Of a DNA stretch of 64,000 bases, positions 41,795 to 49,380 are shown piece after piece (the first letter of the stretch is position 1; the number at the start of each line of letters is the position of its first letter). The stretch comes from Streptomyces sp. CMB-StM0423 (GTDB lineage Bacteria > Actinomycetota > Actinomycetes > Streptomycetales > Streptomycetaceae). The notes below the pieces were generated by a model. That model made no database searches. It worked only from the letters and a program-made list of their open reading frames with translations, and was not told where the DNA came from. Where the stretch lies: NCBI RefSeq assembly GCF_002847285.1, contig NZ_CP025407.1, forward strand, positions 3,288,501-3,352,500. The letters are read 5' to 3'. The position numbers and the translations under genes were made by a program.

Positions 41795-41950
41795 TCAGGC
41801 CGCCGCTGTTGCCGGGGTTTTGGGCGGGGTGGGGTCCACCGGGTGCGGGTCGTCGAGGTCGAAGCTGGTGGCGTTGTCGTACATGTCGCGGTCCAGGATC
41901 TTCTCCTGCGACGCGACCAGCACCGGGATCACCGCCTGGCCCGCGACGTT
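41795..41950 (-). pseudogene. Displaced original 3' end of the sodium:dicarboxylate symporter gene
   Basis: This minus-strand segment reads NVAGQAVIPVLVASQEKILD and continues to ATSFDLDDPHPVDPT, then ends at TGA (41795-41797): 51 codons. It aligns residue for residue with the C-terminus of the symporter whose 5' part lies at 53.7-54.9 kb (NVAGQSVCTLIVAAQEGILD ... ATSFDINDVDID). It has no start and no promoter. The integrated element separates it from its own 5' part, so it is a remnant. Its high-GC codons are those of the chromosome. Confidence 0.88.
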
Positions 41951-41952
41951 CG
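41946..41952. other. attL core of the integrated element
   Basis: ACGTTCG is shared with 53661-53667. Left of it is host symporter sequence, right of it element sequence running into the integrase promoter. A possible -10, TATGTT (41972-41977), has its -35 position (41949-41954) overlapping the core. Confidence 0.75.
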
Positions 41953-42004
41953 CAGCCGGACCTCATGTAGGTATGTTGTCCGGCCGGGCAGGGAGGTCGG
42001 GCAC

Positions 42005-43447
42005 ATGGCGAAGCCGCAGCGCGTCGGGATCTACGTACGTATCAGCAAAGACGCCAAGGGGCAGGAACTCGGGATCAAGCGCCAGGAGAAGGCGTGCCGG
42101 GAGCTATGCAAGCAGCGGGGATGGCCCGTACTCAAGGTCTACCCCGAGAACGACACGTCAGCGTCGACCACCAGCCGGCGGAAGCGCCCAGAGTACGCAC
42201 GGATGATGAAGGATGCCCGCGCAGGCGTCATCGACGCCGTGGTCGTCTACTCGATCGACCGGCTGACTCGCCGACTCAGCGAGCTGACCGCCTTCCTGGA
42301 CGAGCAGAAGGCCCACAGGTTCCAGTTCGCGACGACCGAGGGCGAAGACACCTCCACAGCCAACGGCCGCATGATCCTTTCCATCAAGGGAGCTGTGGCC
42401 CAGGGCGAGACCGAGCGCATGGCCGAGCGCGTCAACGCCGCTCTACGCCAGCGCCGGGAGCAGGGAAAGCCGCACGCTGGCGGGCCACGCGTGTTCGGCT
42501 TCGAGGAGGGCTCGAACTTCCAGCGACTCGTCCCGGAGGAAGTTGAGTTGATCCGGGAGGGCTACCGCATGCTGATGGAGCGGAAGACGACCGGAGACGT
42601 GGCGCGGCTATGGAACGAGCGAGGTGCACGGACGTCGGGTACGGCGACGGCGTGGACGATCCAGAAAGTGAAGCGCGTCTACCGCTCCGAGCGAGTCGGC
42701 GGCATCGTGACTCACCAGGGCCGGGAGGTCGGAGACAGCACGTACCCGCACCCCCTCACCCGCCGCGAGTGGGAGAACGTACAGACGGTCTTGGACGAAC
42801 GCAGCACCCCGGCCCACCGCGGAGCGGGCCGCCGCAAGCACCTCTACCGGGGCTTTCTGCGGTGCGGTCACTGCGGTTCGCTGATGAGCGTCCAGTGGAT
42901 GACGCTCAACGGGAAGCGACGCCGCCGGGCCTTCTGCAACTCGTCCCAGATCGTGAAGGAGACTGGGGAACCCGGCTGCGGCAAGGTCTACCGCGCGTAC
43001 GACTGGATCGAGGCCCGCCTTGATGAGGTTGTGGAAGCCGCGCTCCTCAAGCGCCGGCCGAAGCCTCGCCCGCGGCCGGTCGATGACGACCTGAGTAGCG
43101 AGATCGAGCGGCAGGAGCGCCGCGTCAGGGATCTCCGGCAGCGCTGGAAAGACGGGCAGATGGAGGACGAGGACTACTACGACTCCCTTGCCCATCTGCG
43201 GGAGACTCTGCGCCAGCTACGAGCCCGTGAAGCCGCCGTCACCATCGCCGAGAGCCGGGAAGAGGTCGACGCACTCACCGTTTGGCGGGACGACCGCCCG
43301 GAGAACCTTGAACGGCGTCGGGTCATCGCCGCCAGCGTGATCGAGAGGGCCGAGGTCTACAGCGTCGGCAGAGGCCGCCGCAAGCCGCCGGAGCTGGATT
43401 CCATCGAGATCACGCCGCGCGGCGCGGAGCCTAAGTTGCAGGCATAG
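42005..43447 (+). CDS. int: Large serine recombinase (integrase)
   Basis: A 480-residue recombinase. The N-terminal resolvase domain starts GIYVRISKDAKGQ with the catalytic Ser at about residue 14; ELGIKRQEKACR and YSIDRLTRRLSEL are conserved. The recombinase domain follows (about 160-270), then a zinc ribbon with CGHCGS and GCGKVYR, and a coiled coil (about 365-420). GGAGG lies 8 bases before ATG. It would recombine attP with attB without host factors. It lies 52 bp inside the left end, as expected for the element's own integrase. Confidence 0.93.
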   Translation: MAKPQRVGIYVRISKDAKGQELGIKRQEKACRELCKQRGWPVLKVYPENDTSASTTSRRKRPEYARMMKDARAGVIDAVVVYSIDRLTRRLSELTAFLDEQKAHRFQFATTEGEDTSTANGRMILSIKGAVAQGETERMAERVNAALRQRREQGKPHAGGPRVFGFEEGSNFQRLVPEEVELIREGYRMLMERKTTGDVARLWNERGARTSGTATAWTIQKVKRVYRSERVGGIVTHQGREVGDSTYPHPLTRREWENVQTVLDERSTPAHRGAGRRKHLYRGFLRCGHCGSLMSVQWMTLNGKRRRRAFCNSSQIVKETGEPGCGKVYRAYDWIEARLDEVVEAALLKRRPKPRPRPVDDDLSSEIERQERRVRDLRQRWKDGQMEDEDYYDSLAHLRETLRQLRAREAAVTIAESREEVDALTVWRDDRPENLERRRVIAASVIERAEVYSVGRGRRKPPELDSIEITPRGAEPKLQA

Positions 43448-43683
43448 ACCAGCGTTCCCGGGAGCCCGTAACACGATCTCCCGCAAGCACCGTTGAGGCG
43501 CATCACTTACAGTACTTGCATCTGTACGGATGGCCCGCTACGATTTCGCGCACTGGAGACCATCCTGAGCTAACGGCACGACGGGCCAAATGCACGGGTT
43601 CCGGTAGCAACATTCTAAAGATCTTCGAGATTCGCACTCCGCAAGAACGGGAATCCATAGGGGACCGAACGCGCGGCCGTCGA

Positions 43684-43737
43684 GGGCGTCTCTCGGTACG
43701 ACCACTTTCATGTGGTCGGGCCGAGCGCGCCCTTTTT
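43684..43737 (+). terminator. Long rho-independent terminator downstream of the integrase
   Basis: Stacked stems GGGCG/CGCCC, CTCGG/CCGAG and CGACCAC/GTGGTCG (43684-43732) are followed by TTTTT at 43733-43737. The rest of the 320-base gap after the integrase (43448-43767) shows no gene. Confidence 0.75.
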
Positions 43738-43767
43738 GCTTTGCCCGATCACCTGAAGGGGAAAGGT

Positions 43768-44013
43768 GTGTTGGGCCAGGTGGAAGTCTACGGCTGGGCT
43801 GCAGCGATCGTTTCAGGCATTGGCGCCCTGTCCTGGATCGTTCTCGCGTTAGTAAGAAGGATTGCAGTCATCTGCAAGGAGATGACTAAGGCCATTCGCT
43901 CGGTCTACGAGCTGCGCAATGAAGTCCACCGGCTGAGATGCACCAGAGGCACTCAGCCAGCCGAGAGGATCGACATCACACCGCGCGGCGCGACGACCGA
44001 TCCGGAGGCATAG
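43768..44013 (+). CDS. Small membrane protein of the element
   Basis: An 81-residue protein with one N-terminal transmembrane helix (WAAAIVSGIGALSWIVLALV) and a basic cytoplasmic part. GTG 43768 follows GAAGGGGAAAGG. The last codons (ERIDITPRGATTDPEA) resemble the integrase end (SIEITPRGAEPKLQA) in protein and DNA, suggesting a duplicated 3' end. The function is unknown. Its 3' end overlaps a convergent small gene by 38 bp. Confidence 0.6.
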   Translation: MLGQVEVYGWAAAIVSGIGALSWIVLALVRRIAVICKEMTKAIRSVYELRNEVHRLRCTRGTQPAERIDITPRGATTDPEA

Positions 44014-44155
44014 CCTCACACCCCGGATGACGACTGTCCGCGGCGTATTCGTCCACGACCGCGGACAGGCGATCGTCGTAATCCTCCGGAGGAACCCAGC
44101 GCGCAAGGATCCGTGCGATCCACTCCGGAGGCGATGAGGGGGCGGGATCGGTCAA
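43976..44155 (-). CDS. Small hypothetical protein coupled to the replication initiator
   Basis: A 59-residue frame starting with TTG overlapping the rep stop by 4 bp (TTGA). The protein contains PPEWIARILARWVPPEDYDD then RLSAVVDEYAADSRHPGCE, with streptomycete codon bias, so it is probably a real coupled gene. No family recognised. A small protein after rep is common in such elements. The unusual TTG start lowers certainty. Confidence 0.5.
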   Translation of the reverse strand: MTDPAPSSPPEWIARILARWVPPEDYDDRLSAVVDEYAADSRHPGCEAMPPDRSSRRAV

Positions 44156-45549
44156 GGGCGCCCATCCCCTTCGCGAATCGCTTCACGAGCGATCTCGCGG
44201 TTGGTGGCAAGGTCCCCAGCGACGCCGGCCGCGATAAGGGTCGCGCCAGGCGTGTGGCCGGAATCGGCGTAGCGCCATTGGACGTCGGTCACCGCGTCCG
44301 AGACGCGGGCGTGGTCGCCGGTGCCGTCGCCACGTTCGTGCCGGGCCCGTTCGGCACGCAGGGCCGCGTAGGTCGTCGAGTAGGCCCGGGACTTGGTGAG
44401 GATGTGGCCGCGGTAGCCGAGGGTGTGGGCCCATGCGTGCAGGCGTAGCGATGCGTACTCCGGCAGGTCGCCGAAGCGCCAGCAGGTGCGCATGAGGGTG
44501 CGGACGTGCTTGCTGACGCGGGCCGCGTCGATGTCGTCCAGGGTGGTGAGCCGGTAGTCGGTGCCGGCACCGGTGGCGCTTGCGCCTTTGGTGACGTACT
44601 TGGCGACGTAGGCGGCTACGGCGTCGTCAGGCGGTCCGTCGAGGTCCGCACGCAGGGGCCGGGCGTCCACCTCGGCGCCCCAGCGCAGCACCAGCTCGCC
44701 CACGGCGGGGCTGTACGGAGTACCGACCGTGATCCGCTGTGCCGCCGTGCGCACAGCCTCAATGAGCCGTTCTGTACTGCCCCATGCAGGAGGTTCGTCG
44801 TCCGGTCCGGCAGGGCCGTCGAGCCGTACGACGGCGTGGACGTGGACGGCGGCGCGTCGCTGGTACTCGGCTACCCGGGCGAAGGAGAGTCGTGCGTGCT
44901 CCGGGAAGCGGGACTGTGCCAGTCCGGCCGTCGTGGCGAGTTGGCGCCGGACGGCGCGGACGAAGCGGTCCCAGAGCTTGCCCGCGTGTGCGTGCCAGAG
45001 CACGTGTGCCGTGTAGTCATAGCAGCCAGGGCAGAGGGGTTGGCCGATGAGGGAGTCTGCCGGGTCGTGAACGGATCCGCAGCTCAGCGGACGGCCATGC
45101 TCACACTCGCCGCGCTCACGCCGAGGGCGGCAGCGTTCGCCGGTTCTGTGGACGGCGCCGAAGGACGGTGCGGTGAGGGTGAGGAAGAGTCGGGGTCGGT
45201 CGCGAACGGTGGTGGGGGTGTTCTTGCCGCCGAGGAGGCCGGCGCGGACGAGGTGGTAGGTGTCGCCTGCGTGGAGGCGGGAGCAGGGCGGGCAGACAGT
45301 GGCGCGGCGGTTGCGGCAGCGGATGAGGAGGCGTTCGCCGGGTTCCTTGCGGGTGTCGTAGTGGTGCAGGATCTCGCCGGTCGTCGTGTCGCGTGTGGTG
45401 GTTGAGCCGGTGAGGTGGATGGGGTGGGCGCAGCCGCCGGTGGCGGTGATCTGCTGGAGCCATCGGGGGAACTTGGGGTCTTGGGCGAGGCGTATCGCGT
45501 CGCGGTCTGCGTCGGAGAGCTGGCGCAGGCGCGCCGCCACGTCGAGCAC
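44152..45549 (-). CDS. RepSA-type replication initiator (N-terminus uncertain)
   Basis: A 465-residue protein in the form given. It resembles plasmid/AICE rolling-circle initiators: TGGCAHPIHLTGSTTTRD, NRRATVCPPCSRLHAGDTYH (zinc cysteines), PRLFLTLTAPSFGAVH, then RRAAVHVHAVVRLDG, the HxH metal-binding motif, and AAYVAKYVTKGA with the tyrosine motif. GTG 45549 is the first usable in-frame start but lacks a ribosome site. A strong GAGGAG plus ATG lies at 45653 in another frame and would join this frame by a -1 shift near 45590-45600. A lost base is likely, so the true protein may be about 35 residues longer. Confidence 0.82.
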   Translation of the reverse strand: MLDVAARLRQLSDADRDAIRLAQDPKFPRWLQQITATGGCAHPIHLTGSTTTRDTTTGEILHHYDTRKEPGERLLIRCRNRRATVCPPCSRLHAGDTYHLVRAGLLGGKNTPTTVRDRPRLFLTLTAPSFGAVHRTGERCRPRRERGECEHGRPLSCGSVHDPADSLIGQPLCPGCYDYTAHVLWHAHAGKLWDRFVRAVRRQLATTAGLAQSRFPEHARLSFARVAEYQRRAAVHVHAVVRLDGPAGPDDEPPAWGSTERLIEAVRTAAQRITVGTPYSPAVGELVLRWGAEVDARPLRADLDGPPDDAVAAYVAKYVTKGASATGAGTDYRLTTLDDIDAARVSKHVRTLMRTCWRFGDLPEYASLRLHAWAHTLGYRGHILTKSRAYSTTYAALRAERARHERGDGTGDHARVSDAVTDVQWRYADSGHTPGATLIAAGVAGDLATNREIAREAIREGDGRP

Positions 45550-45692
45550 GGCGCGCCTGTCAGCCCGGGTGTTGTCGGGTGTGATGGTGGTGACCTTCCG
45601 GGGTGGGCCGCGGTAGCGGCCGAGTTGGCGGGGAATGGCGCGCTGTCGTTCATGTCGTTGCTCCTCTTCGTTGATCGATTGGCTGGTTGGGT

Positions 45693-45806
45693 TCAGCGGA
45701 TGGTTCCGGCACCCCGGCAGACGCGGCAGCGTCGCCGCCGGCCGGTCCAGGTGGTGCGTGCGCCTTCTCCCTTGCAGTGCGGGCACCTGACACGAGGCAT
45801 AGGCAT
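45693..45806 (-). CDS. 37-residue zinc-ribbon-like protein
   Basis: A short gene with GGAGGG before ATG 45806. The product begins MPMPRVRCPHCKGEG and ends CRVCRGAGTIR, giving two CxxC pairs 15 residues apart with the GxG spacing of a DnaJ-type half zinc ribbon. It lies between the 65-residue membrane protein and rep in the transfer/replication operon. Such tiny CxxC proteins recur at this place in Streptomyces elements. The role is unknown. Confidence 0.7.
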   Translation of the reverse strand: MPMPRVRCPHCKGEGARTTWTGRRRRCRVCRGAGTIR

Positions 45807-45820
45807 GGGGGGTGGCCCTC

Positions 45821-46018
45821 CTAGAAGTGGGCGAAGCCGGTGGTGATCCAGGTCATGAAGCCGTCGACCGTGTGGATCACGGGGGTCTGTCCGAGGTAGA
45901 TGCCGAACAGGGCGATGCAGGTCGCTTCCCAGGCGCGTACGTCCCGGGAGCGGACGAGGAGGAAGGTGATGATCCCGAAGAGGACCACCAGCGAGACGGC
46001 CGTTCCCGCGCTGGTCAT
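45821..46018 (-). CDS. Small two-helix membrane protein
   Basis: A 65-residue protein with two hydrophobic helices (AVSLVVLFGIITFLLV and WEATCIALFGIYLGQT). Its ATG overlaps the tra stop by 4 bp, so it is made with the Tra protein. By position it could be an Spd-type spread protein, though sequence alone does not show this. Confidence 0.65.
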   Translation of the reverse strand: MTSAGTAVSLVVLFGIITFLLVRSRDVRAWEATCIALFGIYLGQTPVIHTVDGFMTWITTGFAHF

Positions 46019-47316
46019 GACTCGTCTCCCTTCAGCGCCTCAAGGGCGCGGTCGAGTGCGGGCAGCACGGGCGTCACGTGCGCGTGCTTCGCCGCCGTGG
46101 TGGTGGCTTCCTCGGTCGTGGTGAGCTGTGAGCGGGCGCGGTTCCAGCCGCCGTCCGGGCCGGCGCAGACGGCGACGCCTTGTTCGTCGGGGGTGATGGT
46201 CTGGGCGACGGTCACGGCGTCTTTGTTGAGGTCGCCGAGGGCCATTTCGGCGGTGCCGGGGTCGTTGACGCGGTGGCAGATCCGGCCGTTGAGTTGGGCG
46301 CGTAGTGCGGTGGCGCCGGGGCCGAGGTCGGAGCCGATCCGTTGGCCGGCGATGACCAGGTGGACGCCGAGCGCGGCGCCGAGCTGGGCCAGGCGCAGCA
46401 GGTAGGTGGAGCACTGCTCCGTCTCCGCCTTGCTGGGCCGGGTGCCGTCCGAGAGATACAGCTCTGCCAACTCGTCGACGAGGACGACGACGGGAACGGG
46501 CCGTTGCTTGCCCGGCAGCTCCCAGATCGAGCGGACGCCCGCCTCACGGCAGATGCTCATCCGGTCCTGTGTCTCGACCACCAGCGCGCCGAGGACGGCC
46601 ACCGCTTCGCGGCGGGAGGTGGCCAGTGCGCTCAACCTGTCGGTGAACAGGCCCAGTTCCATGCCGCCTTTGCAGTCGATGCCGACGAGGGCGACGGGTT
46701 GGGGTGCGAGCTGGGCGACCAGACGGGCGAGGAGGGTGGATTTGCCGGATCGGGTGGCGCCGGCGATGAGCCAGTGCGGCACCAGGAGGAAGTCCATCAG
46801 CCACGCGCCGCCGCTTTCCAGCGCGCCGAGGACCGCGGTGAGCAGCCGGGGCTTGGCCGTGACCAGGCCCGGCCGCGCGAGGGGGTCGGTGGCGGTTGCG
46901 GTCAGCAGTACGTGTCCGCGCCGGGGGGAGGTGACGCGGACCGCGTGGACCTTCCAGGCGTGCGCCAGCGCATCCGCCGCCGCCGTGAACACGGCCGGTG
47001 TCTGCCCGGGGTGGAGCCGCACCGTCACCGCGAGGCCCAGGCGGGTTGCCCGCGGGAAGGAGATTCGCGGCGGTGCCGGGCGCAGTGCCTCGCCCTTGAC
47101 GATCAGGTCGCCGAGGAGCCCGCGGGGCGGGCGATGGGAGACGGCCAGGTCGGTGAGAATGGCGACGCGGCGCCAGGTGACGAGAACCCGGCAGGCTGTG
47201 ACCGGGTAGCCGATGAGGTACCAGTGCCAGGCCGGGCGGTGCCGCTTGAGCAGGTTGCCGATGACCAGCACCCAGGCCAGCACCGCGGCGGCTAACGCGA
47301 TCAGGATCCAGTTCAT
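46015..47316 (-). CDS. traSA: FtsK/SpoIIIE-like conjugative DNA translocase
   Basis: A 433-residue motor protein. Two N-terminal hydrophobic segments anchor it. The Walker A motif is LIAGATRSGKSTLLARLV, Walker B is PVVVLVDELAELYL, and VIAGQRIGSDLGPGATAL is the conserved third motif. Such proteins pump double-stranded DNA between hyphae and are the only transfer protein these elements need. The start overlaps the upstream gene (ATGA). Confidence 0.9.
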   Translation of the reverse strand: MNWILIALAAAVLAWVLVIGNLLKRHRPAWHWYLIGYPVTACRVLVTWRRVAILTDLAVSHRPPRGLLGDLIVKGEALRPAPPRISFPRATRLGLAVTVRLHPGQTPAVFTAAADALAHAWKVHAVRVTSPRRGHVLLTATATDPLARPGLVTAKPRLLTAVLGALESGGAWLMDFLLVPHWLIAGATRSGKSTLLARLVAQLAPQPVALVGIDCKGGMELGLFTDRLSALATSRREAVAVLGALVVETQDRMSICREAGVRSIWELPGKQRPVPVVVLVDELAELYLSDGTRPSKAETEQCSTYLLRLAQLGAALGVHLVIAGQRIGSDLGPGATALRAQLNGRICHRVNDPGTAEMALGDLNKDAVTVAQTITPDEQGVAVCAGPDGGWNRARSQLTTTEEATTTAAKHAHVTPVLPALDRALEALKGDES

Positions 47317-47657
47317 CGCGCCTCACCGCCCTTGACCGGCGGGCCGGATGCGGGGGTGATGGTGTCGGCGCGGAAGCTGATGCCGTGCCGGTCGCCCATC
47401 TGCCAGGCGAACGCGGTCAGTCCGGTGACCTTGAGGACCTGCCCTTCTTCGATCCCCTTCGGCTCACCGGCCACCGCGATCTCGATCACCGAGATGCGGC
47501 GGGCGTCTTGCCTGACCGTGACGGCCACGGTGTAGACGGTGTTGCCGTCCTTGTCCTTCCTGACCTCCTTGGTGTCGGGATTGACGATCTTCGCTTCAGG
47601 GGCGATGGCGCACCGCAGTACGCCCAGCCGCCCGGTGTCCACAGGTATGGACTGCAT
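47313..47657 (-). CDS. SCO3933-family regulatory protein
   Basis: A 114-residue protein starting MQSIPVDTGRLGVLRC. The SIPVDTGRLGVL and DKDGNTVYTVAVTVRQ blocks match a family found next to tra in Streptomyces elements and named after SCO3933. GGGAGG lies 8 bases before the ATG. It is first in the minus-strand rep/tra operon, divergent from the GntR repressor. The molecular role is not settled; the beta-rich sequence would suit an OB-like fold. Confidence 0.8.
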   Translation of the reverse strand: MQSIPVDTGRLGVLRCAIAPEAKIVNPDTKEVRKDKDGNTVYTVAVTVRQDARRISVIEIAVAGEPKGIEEGQVLKVTGLTAFAWQMGDRHGISFRADTITPASGPPVKGGEAR

Positions 47658-47700
47658 TGCTTCGGCCTCCCTGGCCTGTTGAGGACGCCAAACCCTTCTG

Positions 47701-47777
47701 CCTGACGTCACTTGTCCTGACGAGTTATGAGTATGGGGAGCTGTACAGCACGGAAGCAACTACTTATTCTGACGAGT
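47701..47777. promoter_or_regulatory. CTGACG repeats: probable operators of the KorSA-like repressor
   Basis: Three related boxes lie between the divergent operons: CCTGACGTCA (47701-47710), CCTGACGAGT (47716-47725) and TCTGACGAGT (47768-47777), the last two followed by TATG or GATG. KorSA of pSAM2 binds conserved sites in its own and the pra promoters, so these are the natural targets here. Confidence 0.6.
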
Positions 47778-47828
47778 GATGTCGCGCGTGCGACGTGCCT
47801 ACGACGACGAGAAGACGAAGGTGCCGAG

Positions 47829-48608
47829 ATGAGCGAGATCCAGCGCCCCGGAGCCCTCTACCAGCAGGTCGCCGCCGCCATCCGCGAAGCGATCCTGTCC
47901 GGCGAGTTCACCGCCGGCGCACCACTGCCCTCCGAGACCCAGCTCATCGCCCGCTACCAGGTCTCCCGCCCCACCGTCCGCAACGCCATCGCCGCCCTGC
48001 GCGCCGAAGGACTCATCGAAGTCCGCCACGGCAAAGGCAGCTTCGTCCGCACCACCGGAACCCCCGCACTCACCATCAACCGGCGCGTCACTCGCAGCCG
48101 CGGCGGACAGTTCACCTCGGCGGACGGCATCGAGTGGACCACCACCGAAGCGCCCGCCGTCTACCGCTCCCACACCACCCAGGCCACCGGCGCACTCCTC
48201 GGACTGGACGCGGAAGAAGCGATCTTCGTCTGCGACCGCCTGCTCACCGACCCGGCCACCGGCACCCGCGCCCTGCACCGCACGACCATCCCGTTCGAAG
48301 TCGCCGAGAGGGTCGACACGCTCGCCGAGGCGCCGGACCGCGAGCCGGACGCGATCTACGCACTGCTCACCGAGGCCGGACACACGCTGTGGTGGTCCGA
48401 GACGGTACGCGCCCGCATGCCGCTGCCCGACGAGCGGACCGCCCTGCAACTCCCCGACGCCACACCGGTCATGCACCTCGCCCGCGTCACGCACGGCACC
48501 GACGACCGGCCCCTGCTCCTCGAAGAACTCCGCACCGGAGCGGACCGCGCCCAACTCGCCTACCGGATCACCGCCGACAAACAGGCCGCCCGCGCCAGCC
48601 GCGCATGA
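47829..48608 (+). CDS. GntR-family repressor (KorSA-like)
   Basis: A 259-residue HutC-subfamily regulator. The winged helix covers about residues 5-75 (LYQQVAAAIREAILSGEF, then LPSETQLIARYQVSRPTVRN). A C-terminal UTRA effector domain follows (about 95-245). It is divergent from the transfer operon and probably keeps it silent while the element is integrated. GAAGG precedes ATG 47829. Confidence 0.87.
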   Translation: MSEIQRPGALYQQVAAAIREAILSGEFTAGAPLPSETQLIARYQVSRPTVRNAIAALRAEGLIEVRHGKGSFVRTTGTPALTINRRVTRSRGGQFTSADGIEWTTTEAPAVYRSHTTQATGALLGLDAEEAIFVCDRLLTDPATGTRALHRTTIPFEVAERVDTLAEAPDREPDAIYALLTEAGHTLWWSETVRARMPLPDERTALQLPDATPVMHLARVTHGTDDRPLLLEELRTGADRAQLAYRITADKQAARASRA

Positions 48609-48828
48609 GGGCCGAGGATCGGTCGAAACTTTCTCTACTTCCTCAAGGGCGCGCCTGCGGCGCGCCGGGCGCCCGTGCCGCCCCGGCCGGGCGTGCGGCG
48701 TGCCCGCCGGTCCCGGCCGGACGGCCAGCGCCCCACACCACAGCACACACCAGGACGCGGGAAGTTGACCGGCTGGCTTCGGCCGGAGTACGCAGGGCTG
48801 GGGGTCGTCAGCTTCCGAGGCTTTAGGC

Positions 48829-48951
48829 AGCTCCCATGGGGCGAGCCTCGAAGAGCAGGGGGCCAATCGGGCACAACAACGGGCAGGCCAGGTACCTGCC
48901 CGATTCGCCCGGCCAGCGTAAGGCCCCCTGCTCTCTCGCCCCATGGCAGCT
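48829..48951. repeat. Long imperfect inverted repeat (candidate replication or transfer origin)
   Basis: The left arm 48829-48872 pairs with 48898-48951. AGCTCCCATGGGGCGAG pairs 16 of 17 with 48935-48951, a 6-base bulge follows, AGAGCAGGGGGCC pairs with 48922-48934, and AATCGGGC with 48898-48905. An inner stem CGGGCAGG/CCTGCCCG (48880-48887, 48895-48902) competes with it. No credible gene covers 48609-49015. It lies downstream of the KorSA-like gene. Confidence 0.65.
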
Positions 48952-49015
48952 ACCGCCCAAACCCTCTCCAGCCGACGACGCACACAGCTACGGGACACCC
49001 GACCACCGGACCGCA

Positions 49016-49312
49016 TCACGACGCACCGCCCACGTCACCGGCCGCGTCCTCCAGGAGCACGGCGAGCTGTTCCACAGCGGCCGGCCACCCTGCCAGGCGC
49101 ACCACACCGCGGCCGTCCTGGTTGGCGTCGGCCACGGCACGCACCCGGGACAGTTCCACCCCGGCAGCCAGCAACGCCCGGTTCAGCCGGTCCGCGGCCC
49201 GTGCCGCCTCACGCCAGCCCGCCACGTAATCGACGCTGGAGTTCCACAGGCCGGCATCGAGCGCGAAGACGTCCAACCCGTCGTTCAGCCTGTCCTCACC
49301 AGCTCCGGACAC
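49016..49312 (-). CDS. Small hypothetical protein of the element
   Basis: A 98-residue helical acidic protein (DVFALDAGLWNSSVDYVAGW, then REAARAADRLNRALLAAG). GTG 49312 has GAGGTGG 5 bases upstream; GTG 49321 is the alternative. No known domain. It lies downstream of the ATPase gene in the same orientation, beyond a terminator-like hairpin. Confidence 0.6.
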   Translation of the reverse strand: MSGAGEDRLNDGLDVFALDAGLWNSSVDYVAGWREAARAADRLNRALLAAGVELSRVRAVADANQDGRGVVRLAGWPAAVEQLAVLLEDAAGDVGGAS

Positions 49313-49380
49313 GTGATCCACCTCTGTCCCGATCTATGTAACGGATCGTCAACTTCCTTGGCCCAGGGCAAAAACGCAGA

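Noticed and set aside
41795..41950. The short symporter segment as an independent paralogue fragment
   Set aside because: It begins exactly at the codon where the symporter changes sequence, shares the 7-bp core and lies at the integrase end of the element; displacement by integration explains all of this.
41946..41952. A tRNA gene as attachment site
   Set aside because: No tRNA-like fold or CCA-adjacent T-arm is present at either end; the target is protein-coding.
43448..43767. A small RNA gene between the integrase and the 81-residue protein
   Set aside because: A terminator is present, but I found no promoter or conserved fold ahead of it that would define an RNA gene.
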